From the NCBI GenBank assembly GCA_030427735.1, contig JAUIBP010000008.1:97859-161858 (forward strand): a stretch of 64,000 bases of DNA, given 5' to 3'. This document shows, piece by piece, positions 25,709 through 32,750 of the stretch. This stretch comes from Bacteroidia bacterium (GTDB lineage Bacteria; Bacteroidota; Bacteroidia; Flavobacteriales; Flavobacteriaceae). The position numbers and the translations under genes are program-made. Each line of letters opens with the position of its first letter. The first letter of the stretch is position 1. Below the pieces are notes generated by a model that saw only the letters and a list, made by a program, of their open reading frames with translations, was not told the DNA's origin and made no database searches.

Positions 25709-27865
25709 ATGAAAAAAATGATTTATGCTATGCTTTTTTTGCTAACCGTAATTGCTGAAGCGCAACAAACGGTTAAACCTGAACTTCTTCCTCAAAAAAA
25801 TGTTACCAACACTTATTTTGATGTCACTGTAAATGATCCCTATCAGTATCTAGAAAATTTAAATGATGATAAGGTTATTACCTGGATGAAAGCCAATGCG
25901 TCTTATTCCGAAGCTGTATTAAATAATATTTCGGGTAAACAGGACTTGTTTAACAAAATGAAAGAACTGTTGGAGCGACGATCTGTTTCAATTTCATACT
26001 TAGAAATTGCAGACGACAATACCTATTATTATTTAAAGCGCATACCGGGTGAGGAGATAAGTAAAATGTACAAACGTAAGGGCTACGAAGGTAAAGAGGT
26101 ATTGTTTTTCGACCCCACGCAGTACAAGAAAGAAGAAGGGCAGACGTATGTTATTTCATCTATAACTCCAAATATCAAAGGTGATAAAATAGCTGTTAGC
26201 GTTGCAGCCAATGGATCGGAAAACCCCGATGTTTTAATTTTTAAAGCAAATGGCGAACAATATCCAGAAGTTTTGGAACTAGCAGAAGGGGTGTCTTGGT
26301 TACCTTCTGGTAATGAATTTTGTTATATAAAAATAAATTCGGCCGATTTAAAAGATGTAAATCGTCAATTGTACTTATCTAATTATGTACATAGTGTAGG
26401 TACTAAACAGTCTAAAGATCAAACTTATTTTTCTAAAGCAAATTTTTCTCCATTAGGCATGATGGCTTCAGAGTATCCTTTTATTATGTATTCTAAAGAG
26501 GCCGATAAAAAGTTTTTGAATGTTGAGTCTGTAGATAAAAACAAAAGAATTTTTGTTGAAAACACCAATAAAGATTGGGAACCCATTATATCTAGAGACG
26601 ATAATGTGATAAACATGAAAGTAATGGATAACGAGGTATATTATTTAACGTATTATAATGCACCTAATTATCAAATAGTCAAATCCGCTCTAAATGCCCC
26701 TCAATTTTCTGATGCGGAGATTGTTATTAAAGAATCGCCAGATGAAATAATAACTGGTTTTGAGCTTACAAAAGATGGTTTATACTATGCTACAGTAAAA
26801 AATGGAGTAGAGGCTAATGTTTATTTTTTAGAAAAAGGCAATACCACGGCTAAACAATTGAAGCTACCGTTTACAGCAGGAAGAGCCGATATTGGGGCAA
26901 GAGGTCCAGAATATGGAGAAATTTGGATTAATATTTCGGGATGGACTTCTCCAGATAAACGTTATTTGTATACCCCAAAATCTGATACATTTACCTATCA
27001 ACCTTTGTCAACTCCTGTAGAATATCCCGAACTCGAAGATTTAGTTGCAAAGGAAGTTATGGTAAAATCGCATGATGGTGTAATGGTACCAGTGTCTATT
27101 ATTCACAAAAAGGATTTAACATTAGATGGAGAAAATCCAGCAGTAATTTACAGTTATGGTTCTTATGGTATTTCTACCGAGCCGTTTTTTAGTCCGATAA
27201 CGCTTGCTTATACATTGTACGATGGTATTCTGGTTGTACCGCATGTTCGCGGTGGCGGTGAGCTTGGAGATGCTTGGCATAAGGCGGGGCAAAAATTAAA
27301 CAAGCCTAACACATGGAAAGATGGTATTGCCACGGCAGAGTATTTAATAGATCAGGGATACACTTCTGCAAATAAGCTTTCGATTTTTGGAGGAAGTGCT
27401 GGTGGTATTTTTGTTGGTAGGGCCATTACAGAGCGACCAGATTTATTTGCTGCCGCAGCACCTATGGTAGGATGTATGAATACGGTACGTATGGAAGAAA
27501 CACCTAACGGTCCAGTAAATACACCAGAGTTTGGAACTGTTAAGGACCCTAAAGAATTTAAAGGTTTATTGGAAATGGACTCGTATTTACATTTAAAGGA
27601 AGGTACAGATTACCCTGCTATGTTGATTACAGCCGGTATGAATGATCCTCGAGTAATTGCTTGGCAACCAGCTAAATTTGCGGCCAAAATGCAACATGAT
27701 AATGCAGGGGATTCACCAGTTTTATTTTATACTAATTTTGATGGAGGACATGGAGGCCGTACTACGCTAACGCAAAGGTTAAACGATTTTTCTAATATTT
27801 TTTCATTCTTTTATTGGCAGTCGGGGCACCCAGATTTTGTAATGAAAGAACCTTTAAAAGATTAA
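25709..27865 (+). CDS. Secreted S9 prolyl oligopeptidase
   Basis: 718 residues with a signal peptide (MKKMIYAMLFLLTVIAEAQQ), so periplasmic or surface. N-terminal beta-propeller (about 80-420) with the prolyl-endopeptidase opening NDPYQYLENLNDDKVITWM, then an alpha/beta hydrolase domain with Ser563 in GGSAGGIFVG, Asp646 in GMNDPRVIAW and His681 in DGGHGG. HVRGGGELG precedes the catalytic Ser. Cleaves peptides after proline by family. Triad intact. Own terminator downstream. Confidence 0.92.
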   Translation: MKKMIYAMLFLLTVIAEAQQTVKPELLPQKNVTNTYFDVTVNDPYQYLENLNDDKVITWMKANASYSEAVLNNISGKQDLFNKMKELLERRSVSISYLEIADDNTYYYLKRIPGEEISKMYKRKGYEGKEVLFFDPTQYKKEEGQTYVISSITPNIKGDKIAVSVAANGSENPDVLIFKANGEQYPEVLELAEGVSWLPSGNEFCYIKINSADLKDVNRQLYLSNYVHSVGTKQSKDQTYFSKANFSPLGMMASEYPFIMYSKEADKKFLNVESVDKNKRIFVENTNKDWEPIISRDDNVINMKVMDNEVYYLTYYNAPNYQIVKSALNAPQFSDAEIVIKESPDEIITGFELTKDGLYYATVKNGVEANVYFLEKGNTTAKQLKLPFTAGRADIGARGPEYGEIWINISGWTSPDKRYLYTPKSDTFTYQPLSTPVEYPELEDLVAKEVMVKSHDGVMVPVSIIHKKDLTLDGENPAVIYSYGSYGISTEPFFSPITLAYTLYDGILVVPHVRGGGELGDAWHKAGQKLNKPNTWKDGIATAEYLIDQGYTSANKLSIFGGSAGGIFVGRAITERPDLFAAAAPMVGCMNTVRMEETPNGPVNTPEFGTVKDPKEFKGLLEMDSYLHLKEGTDYPAMLITAGMNDPRVIAWQPAKFAAKMQHDNAGDSPVLFYTNFDGGHGGRTTLTQRLNDFSNIFSFFYWQSGHPDFVMKEPLKD

Positions 27866-27872
27866 ATAAAAA

Positions 27873-27906
27873 AAACCGAGGCAATAATTTTGCTTCGGTT
27901 TTTTAT
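27873..27906 (+). terminator. Intrinsic terminator after the S9 peptidase
   Basis: AAACCGAGGCAA, loop TAATT, TTGCTTCGGTTTTTT: stem with one mismatch plus T-run; A-run on the other side may stop minus-strand transcripts too. Confidence 0.8.
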
Positions 27907-27944
27907 AATGGATTAGTTAGGTTAACGTTAGTGATGGTTTTTGG

Positions 27945-27998
27945 TTAGCACAGTATATCTATAATTATTGTGGCAATAAGTTTAACAAAAGTTTCCAT
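27945..27998 (-). CDS. Possible 17-residue membrane peptide downstream of the PspC gene
   Basis: On the minus strand an ATG at 27998 opens METFVKLIATIIIDILC and a stop. The hydrophobic run and position 33 bases after the PspC gene on the same strand are suggestive, but such a short frame can occur by chance. Confidence 0.25.
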   Translation of the reverse strand: METFVKLIATIIIDILC

Positions 27999-28031
27999 GA
28001 TGATTGATTGTTTTTGATTGATGAATGATTA

Positions 28032-29807
28032 TTAGTGAGTCTCGGACGAAATGTTAATGCCGTTTTCGTTAATATCTACATGAACATCTTCGCTTTTAGC
28101 TTTTACACCTTCGCTACCTATTTGAATATCTACTTCGTCGCTTTTTATCTTAACGCCTTCGCTATTTATTTTTACAGAACCATTGTCGTCGTTTATATTT
28201 AAATCAATATAACCCTCGTCGTCGTAATCTTCTTCAAGAATTTCAGGACAATCTATACATTCAATAGCATCGTTTAAAATTTTCACGGTATAACTAGCTT
28301 CATTACTAGATATTAAATTATTAGACGAGTTGTAGTAATTTAAAAACGATCTGGTATTCTTATTTAAATTTACATAGCTGCCTTCTGGAAGGTATAAAAT
28401 TACTTCAACTTCTTGCTCTCTAAATTTATTGGCATAGTCGGTTAACAAATAGCTATCCAATAAAAGTTCGTTGTTTTGTAAACTGTAGTTATACAGAATT
28501 TTTTCGGCACGATCTTTAGCGACTAAATAATTTTGGCCTTTAGATTCTTTATCTATTTGTATGTTAGCCACACTGTCTTTAGTCGATCTAATAGTAAGGC
28601 GAATATCGTTAGATAAAATAACTTTTTCGTCGTTATCGTTATACACAATTTTAAAATCGCCCCCACGGTTTATATGGCGTTTAAACTTTGTGTTGGTGGT
28701 CATTTTTATACGTAGGGTATCGTTAGTATTATAGATTAATTTTTCTTTTTTACTAACTACAGATTCTAAAGCATGGTCTGTAGCTTGCTTAATGCCTATG
28801 GTAATAAGCCCTATTAAAGAGATTAGCCAAACACCAAGTAAAGTGAATTTTGCAATGTTACCAATAGATTTTAAGTTGTTTATAAGTATCTTAAGTCCTA
28901 AATATAAAATGAAAAAACAAGGAATACCAAAGGTGAAAAACACGAGTAACGATCCCAACCAGATAGGTAATCCCGTGGTGTTTAATGCATCTGGATAATC
29001 CATCCACCAGGGGTGGAAAAAGGATGAGCTTCCTAACGATAATAAGCTAATAAGTAATGCAAATATGGATAGCGCTCCAAATATTACTAAAAGTATACCT
29101 ATAAACTTGGCAAATAATTTTAGGAAAAACATAATGATATCTCCAATGGTATCGAAAAAAGACTTAGAAGTAGACTTAACCTTATTGCCATATTTTTCGT
29201 AATCTACATTTTTAACGGTATCGGAAACATCTTCAAATCCTTTTTTAATTTTTTTTTCAATATTACTAATATTAACTACTTCGCCTTGCATGGTTAGTTT
29301 TTCGGCAGTTGTAACTGCTTCTGGAACTAAAATCCAAAACAATAGGTAAATAAGTATAAAAGTTCCGCCAGACCCTAAGGTTAATAAAATCCAAATTAAG
29401 CGCACCCAAATGGCGTCTATACCTAAATAATGTCCTAAACCGGCAGCTACACCAGCAATGTAAGAGTTACTCGTATCTCGGTATAACTTTTTAGACGATT
29501 TTGTGCGTTTCTCGGCTACAGGTTCGTCTTCAAAAATCTCGTCGTCTACCAGGTAATCTTCGGGTTGGCCCATAATAGAAATAACTTCGTCTACCTCTTT
29601 GCTGCTAATTACCTGCTTATCGTGTTTCACGCGCTCGTTAAATAGTTCGGCAATGCGGGCTTCGATATCCGAAATGATTTCGGAGCGGCCTTGAGAGTCT
29701 GTAAATGAACGTTTAATAGCCTCGAGATAGCGTTGTAATTTTTGGTAAGCATCTTCATCGATATGAAAGAATATACCTGCTAAATTTATGTTGACTGTTT
29801 TATTCAT
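28032..29807 (-). CDS. PspC-domain envelope-stress membrane protein
   Basis: 591 residues. N-terminal cytoplasmic part (ETH-type beginnings MNKTVNINLAGIFFHIDED, acidic EVDEVISIMGQPEDY), PspC domain at about 105-175 (KKLYRDTSNSYIAGVAAGLGHYLG then a membrane helix; motif AGVAAGLGHYLGID), further membrane helices at about 235-265, 280-310 and 320-340, and a C-terminal beta-rich domain with a repeated acidic pattern (SEGVKIKSDEVDIQIG, SEGVKAKSEDVHVDI) that resembles a putative auto-adhesin/DUF2807 type. Its 5' end overlaps the PadR gene by 8 bases, so the regulator and its target are translated together. Confidence 0.88.
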   Translation of the reverse strand: MNKTVNINLAGIFFHIDEDAYQKLQRYLEAIKRSFTDSQGRSEIISDIEARIAELFNERVKHDKQVISSKEVDEVISIMGQPEDYLVDDEIFEDEPVAEKRTKSSKKLYRDTSNSYIAGVAAGLGHYLGIDAIWVRLIWILLTLGSGGTFILIYLLFWILVPEAVTTAEKLTMQGEVVNISNIEKKIKKGFEDVSDTVKNVDYEKYGNKVKSTSKSFFDTIGDIIMFFLKLFAKFIGILLVIFGALSIFALLISLLSLGSSSFFHPWWMDYPDALNTTGLPIWLGSLLVFFTFGIPCFFILYLGLKILINNLKSIGNIAKFTLLGVWLISLIGLITIGIKQATDHALESVVSKKEKLIYNTNDTLRIKMTTNTKFKRHINRGGDFKIVYNDNDEKVILSNDIRLTIRSTKDSVANIQIDKESKGQNYLVAKDRAEKILYNYSLQNNELLLDSYLLTDYANKFREQEVEVILYLPEGSYVNLNKNTRSFLNYYNSSNNLISSNEASYTVKILNDAIECIDCPEILEEDYDDEGYIDLNINDDNGSVKINSEGVKIKSDEVDIQIGSEGVKAKSEDVHVDINENGINISSETH

Positions 29808-30144
29808 TGCTGTTGTTTTTTTGACGTGTTACTAGGTTTACTGCATGTTGTAATTCGCTCCAAGTGGTGTTTAATTCACTTAAAAATAATTTTCCTGTTT
29901 CGGTTAATCCGTAATATTTTCTTGGTGGTCCAGAGGTCGATTCTTCCCAACGGTAATTTAGGAGTCCGGCATTTTTAAGACGGGTAAGCAAAGGGTAAAT
30001 GGTACCTTCTACTACCAGCATTTTGGCGTCTTTTAAAGTGTCTAGAATTTCTGCAACATAAGCGTCTTCATCTTTTAATACAGATAAAATGCAATATTCT
30101 AAAACACCTTTTCGCATTTGTGCTTTTGTGTTCTCTATTTTCAT
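29800..30144 (-). CDS. PadR-family transcriptional regulator
   Basis: 114 residues with the PadR winged-helix pattern: LEYCILSVLKDEDAYVAEIL, VVEGTIYPLLTRLKNAGLL, and the wing TSGPPRKYYGLTETGKLFL. PadR proteins are repressors that respond to small molecules or envelope stress. Directly upstream of, and overlapping, the PspC gene, an arrangement often seen in Bacteroidota and suggesting autoregulation of this pair. Confidence 0.92.
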   Translation of the reverse strand: MKIENTKAQMRKGVLEYCILSVLKDEDAYVAEILDTLKDAKMLVVEGTIYPLLTRLKNAGLLNYRWEESTSGPPRKYYGLTETGKLFLSELNTTWSELQHAVNLVTRQKNNSNE

Positions 30145-30282
30145 TTTGTAATGTATTTAAAGGTCTTGCTAAGACACTTTGATTGAGTAATTGGATTTAA
30201 AAATACGTGAATCATGTTTTAATGCATTTTAATTTTAAACTGTTCATTTTTTGATTGATTGATGATGGTTGATTGATTTTTT

Positions 30283-30729
30283 TTATTTGATGAAATGTAT
30301 TGTTAATGGGTACTGGTAATCTAACCCGTCTTTAGCTTTTAAACTGGCTCTTACAATTAAAGCCAATTCTATTATAAAGCCTATAATGGCTAGACCGCCC
30401 AAAGCACCTCCTATATAGAGTAGCGGAGAAGGTTTGCCAATGTTAATCTGAATATTATCAAACAGATTAATGTCTATAAAGTCTAAACCGCTAAAAATGT
30501 TAAATAAGAAAAATGGCACGGTTATCATACCTAAAATAATAGCGTACAATAAAATACTGATTTGAAAATTGATGGCTTCTTTACCATGTTTATCTATAAA
30601 TTCAGATTTATCCTTATTGGCAATCCATAATACCAATGGCGCGATAAAATTTCCTAAAGGAAAAATAAATCTAGAGAAGGTAGATAAATGAATAAAAGTG
30701 GCGATATTTTTTTGGTGGTTATCTAACAT
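30283..30729 (-). CDS. DUF4870 membrane protein
   Basis: 148 residues, three to four membrane helices, with the DUF4870-type start (QKNIATFIHLSTFSRFIFPLGNFIAPLVLWI: key F, P and G residues) and the conserved INFQISILLYAI and C-terminal YPLTIHFIK. Function unknown; often near PspC. The preceding gap to PadR (138 bases) contains only repeats of GATT and no gene. Last host gene before the prophage. Confidence 0.85.
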   Translation of the reverse strand: MLDNHQKNIATFIHLSTFSRFIFPLGNFIAPLVLWIANKDKSEFIDKHGKEAINFQISILLYAIILGMITVPFFLFNIFSGLDFIDINLFDNIQINIGKPSPLLYIGGALGGLAIIGFIIELALIVRASLKAKDGLDYQYPLTIHFIK

Positions 30730-30868
30730 TTTTAAAAGTATATAATAGTTTCTTATGCAAATATATGTCTAAAAAAAGGTATTATGCAAAACATAGTAGT
30801 GTAATTTAACATAATATTAACAATATGCCGAACTGATTTTTTTCAATACATTTAGTGTTTCATTACCC

Positions 30869-30899
30869 CCCAAAAAACGTTTTGCCCAAAAAACATTTT
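30869..30899. repeat. 15-base direct repeat in the host/prophage gap
   Basis: CCCAAAAAACGTTTT (30869-30883) and CCCAAAAAACATTTT (30885-30899) differ at one base and start 16 bases apart. A further TTGCCCAAA occurs at 30976-30984, repeating the sequence between them. No gene overlaps. Confidence 0.6.
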
Positions 30900-30992
30900 A
30901 ACCTTAATAAGCTTGAAAGCCTTGTAAAATAAGGGTTTTTGGCTGTTTTAGGGTATTTTAAGACAATTTTACCACTTGCCCAAATACTGGCG

Positions 30993-31014
30993 TTTACCGT
31001 CTTTTTACCGACTT
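30993..31014. repeat. 11-base tandem repeat in the host/prophage gap
   Basis: TTTACCGTCTT followed directly by TTTACCGACTT. With the repeat at 30869 it makes the gap 30730-31060 unusually structured although it holds no coding region that I can see. Confidence 0.55.
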
Positions 31015-31060
31015 TTTAAAAAAGAATTAAACAAGAATTAAAAATTATTGTGACTTTAGT

Positions 31061-31100
31061 CCTCAATCCCTAGTTAAATAAGGGGTTTGAGGGTTTTTTT
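31061..31100 (+). terminator. Terminator without an assignable + strand gene
   Basis: CCTCAATCCCTA pairs imperfectly with AAGGGGTTTGAGG, followed by eight T. No + strand gene precedes it for over 3 kb, so it ends either an unrecognised RNA or lies at a former junction. The gap 30730-31324 otherwise holds the repeats listed here and no gene. Confidence 0.55.
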
Positions 31101-31164
31101 TATGCTTTTTTATTACGTGATAATTGATGAAAATGGATTTTTTGAATTCATCCAAAAAAGTGCA

Positions 31165-31200
31165 TAGGGTGAAGTGTAGGGTGTAACGTAGGGTGTAATA
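31165..31200. repeat. Three 12-base tandem TAGGGTG repeats near the prophage left end
   Basis: TAGGGTG occurs at 31165, 31177 and 31189, a strict 12-base period (TAGGGTGAAGTG, TAGGGTGTAACG, TAGGGTGTAATA). They lie 125-160 bases beyond the 3' end of the repressor, where the left end of a Mu-like phage with its transposase binding sites is expected. The exact terminal base could not be determined because the right end is outside the window. Confidence 0.6.
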
Positions 31201-31324
31201 TTTACTGTAAAAAACATTATCAGGATTACCCCGAAATGTTGTAGAAGTACAGGAAAAGACACAATTTAAAGCGTTAAGAGTACCCCTAGAACATTTAATA
31301 AATTTATTTAATATTGATAATCAG

Positions 31325-32131
31325 CTATTTAGTGTTTTTAGCTGTGGTTTTTGCGAATTTATCCTTTAAATTAAAGACTTCTGCCTCTAAATCGTTGACT
31401 CTATCAAAGATTGTAGACGGGTCCAGAAGCTCGAAAATCATGGCAAGGTTTACCTTCCATACTTCCTTTATTTCATTTTGGGTAACAGTATAAGACGGGT
31501 ATTCCGATCTATTATCACTTTTCAAGTATAAGTTGCCGTATTTTTCTAAACGGTTAAGTACTCGTTTCACTACTACACCTTCATCTGTAACCACGATATA
31601 CACTTGGTTGTCTTTAATGTTGGTCCAGTGTTCAACCCATTCACCAACTACAATAGATCTATCGTGTAACGTCGGTATCATACTTTGCCCTTTTACTTCA
31701 AACATCCTAAAAGTACCGTTGGTGAGTCTGGGTAAGCGGTATGTAGGAAGAGAACTTATAAAAGTAGGGTCGCCATAGCCTTTTAAATATCCTGCTCTTG
31801 CAGATACAGGAACCAGGATAATATTCTCTTCGCCTTGATGGTCTACAGTAATTAGTTTAGGCATGTTGCCATTTGTATAAGGCTTATTCTCTTCGTTAAC
31901 GGCTGGAAGTCCTGTTTTAACTAAGTCACCTTCTCCAGTAAGTAGAATTTCGGGATTGATGTCTACGCATTTTGAGTATAATAGTTCGCTGTCATAAGTG
32001 TTTCTTGTATGCCAAGATGCTAATGTTTGAGGCTTAATACCCAAATATCTTGCAAATTCGGCATCAGATTTAAAGTTATAATGCGATTTTATTTTATTCA
32101 AAATCAAAGATTTGTCAAAATTTATACTCAT
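31325..32131 (-). CDS. Prophage CI/S24-type repressor
   Basis: 268 residues. N-terminal HTH of the phage CI type (SDAEFARYLGIKPQTLASWHTRN, about 22-44; motif FARYLGIKPQTLASW). C-terminal LexA-like peptidase: cleavage site ARAG (Ala113-Gly114), Ser150 in VKGQSMIPTL and Lys189 in VVVKRV; the pair is intact, so RecA-stimulated self-cleavage and SOS induction are likely. A short C-terminal coiled coil (DRVNDLEAEVFNLKDKF) may aid oligomerisation. Lies at the left of the phage, facing away from the early operon, as repressor c does in Mu, though Mu's own repressor is not S24-type. Confidence 0.9.
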   Translation of the reverse strand: MSINFDKSLILNKIKSHYNFKSDAEFARYLGIKPQTLASWHTRNTYDSELLYSKCVDINPEILLTGEGDLVKTGLPAVNEENKPYTNGNMPKLITVDHQGEENIILVPVSARAGYLKGYGDPTFISSLPTYRLPRLTNGTFRMFEVKGQSMIPTLHDRSIVVGEWVEHWTNIKDNQVYIVVTDEGVVVKRVLNRLEKYGNLYLKSDNRSEYPSYTVTQNEIKEVWKVNLAMIFELLDPSTIFDRVNDLEAEVFNLKDKFAKTTAKNTK

Positions 32132-32146
32132 AATGCGTATTTTTTC

Positions 32147-32206
32147 TTGTTAATATCCGCAATTTGTTTATATATTTGTTCTCACAAACGAACAGAATCA
32201 AATATA
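32147..32206. promoter_or_regulatory. Lysis/lysogeny switch: overlapping face-to-face promoters and dyad
   Basis: TATATTTG at 32171-32178 (+) with TTG at 32147-32149 drives the early operon. TATATTTG at 32206-32199 (minus) would drive the repressor. Between and over them lies the dyad TTTGTTCTCACAAA (32175-32188, 5-base arms) nested with GTTC-N8-GAAC (32178-32193). Polymerases from the two promoters would run into each other, and a repressor on the dyad would block both. Confidence 0.6.
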
Positions 32207-32745
32207 TGAAAGAAGAGGAAATCCTAGAGCTAAAAGCTCAATTAAATAGCAAGATAGTAAAAGGCGATTACATCGTGTTGGGGCAATTACTTGATTTAGA
32301 TAGCCATGCGGCTCGTATGCGCTTCAAGAGAGGTAAAGAGGATGCTGTTACAGGAATGAAGGAGATTGTAGAAAACAGAGAAGCTCTAATTGAGTCTTTC
32401 AAGTCGAAACAATTAGTAAGAACTATTAACGGGTTGCCTGAAGGTTTTGCTGTATTAGATCTTGTTGTAGCAAAGTCAGGACGTTTATTGGTTGTACTCA
32501 TCACCAATAAAAAAAATCATCATATCGTTTACGATTCTTTAGAGGAAATGGATGCTAAGGCTTTTTTGTTTGTTAAAGACATTTTAAAGACAGACAAGGT
32601 TAAGTATCTCATTACCGACTGCTCATTGGGGTATTTACCTAATATATTGGAGATTATTAAAGAGTATAACGTAGAGCAATTCTATAACCACCCATTTGCG
32701 CACAGATCAGAGGCTATTCTTCAAATCCTTAGTAAGAAAAACTAA
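32206..32745 (+). CDS. First early gene; possible Ner-like DNA-binding protein
   Basis: 179 residues, start ATG at 32206 just after the early promoter. The N-terminal 60 residues (KIVKGDYIVLGQLLDLDSHAARMRFKRG) look like a helix-turn-helix of phage regulators; Mu has the small regulator Ner at this place. The C-terminal half (VVLITNKKNHHIVYDSLEEMD, YLITDCSLGYLPNILEII) recalls the RNase H-like core of some transposases, with Asp in LITDCSLGY, but the other acidic residues cannot be assigned, so no catalysis is claimed. The transposase gene follows 5 bases downstream. Confidence 0.65.
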   Translation: MKEEEILELKAQLNSKIVKGDYIVLGQLLDLDSHAARMRFKRGKEDAVTGMKEIVENREALIESFKSKQLVRTINGLPEGFAVLDLVVAKSGRLLVVLITNKKNHHIVYDSLEEMDAKAFLFVKDILKTDKVKYLITDCSLGYLPNILEIIKEYNVEQFYNHPFAHRSEAILQILSKKN

Positions 32746-32750
32746 GCACT

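Noticed and set aside
30730..31324. Exact left terminus and target duplication of the prophage
   Set aside because: Cannot be fixed without the right end; several TG dinucleotides are possible, so no attL was annotated.
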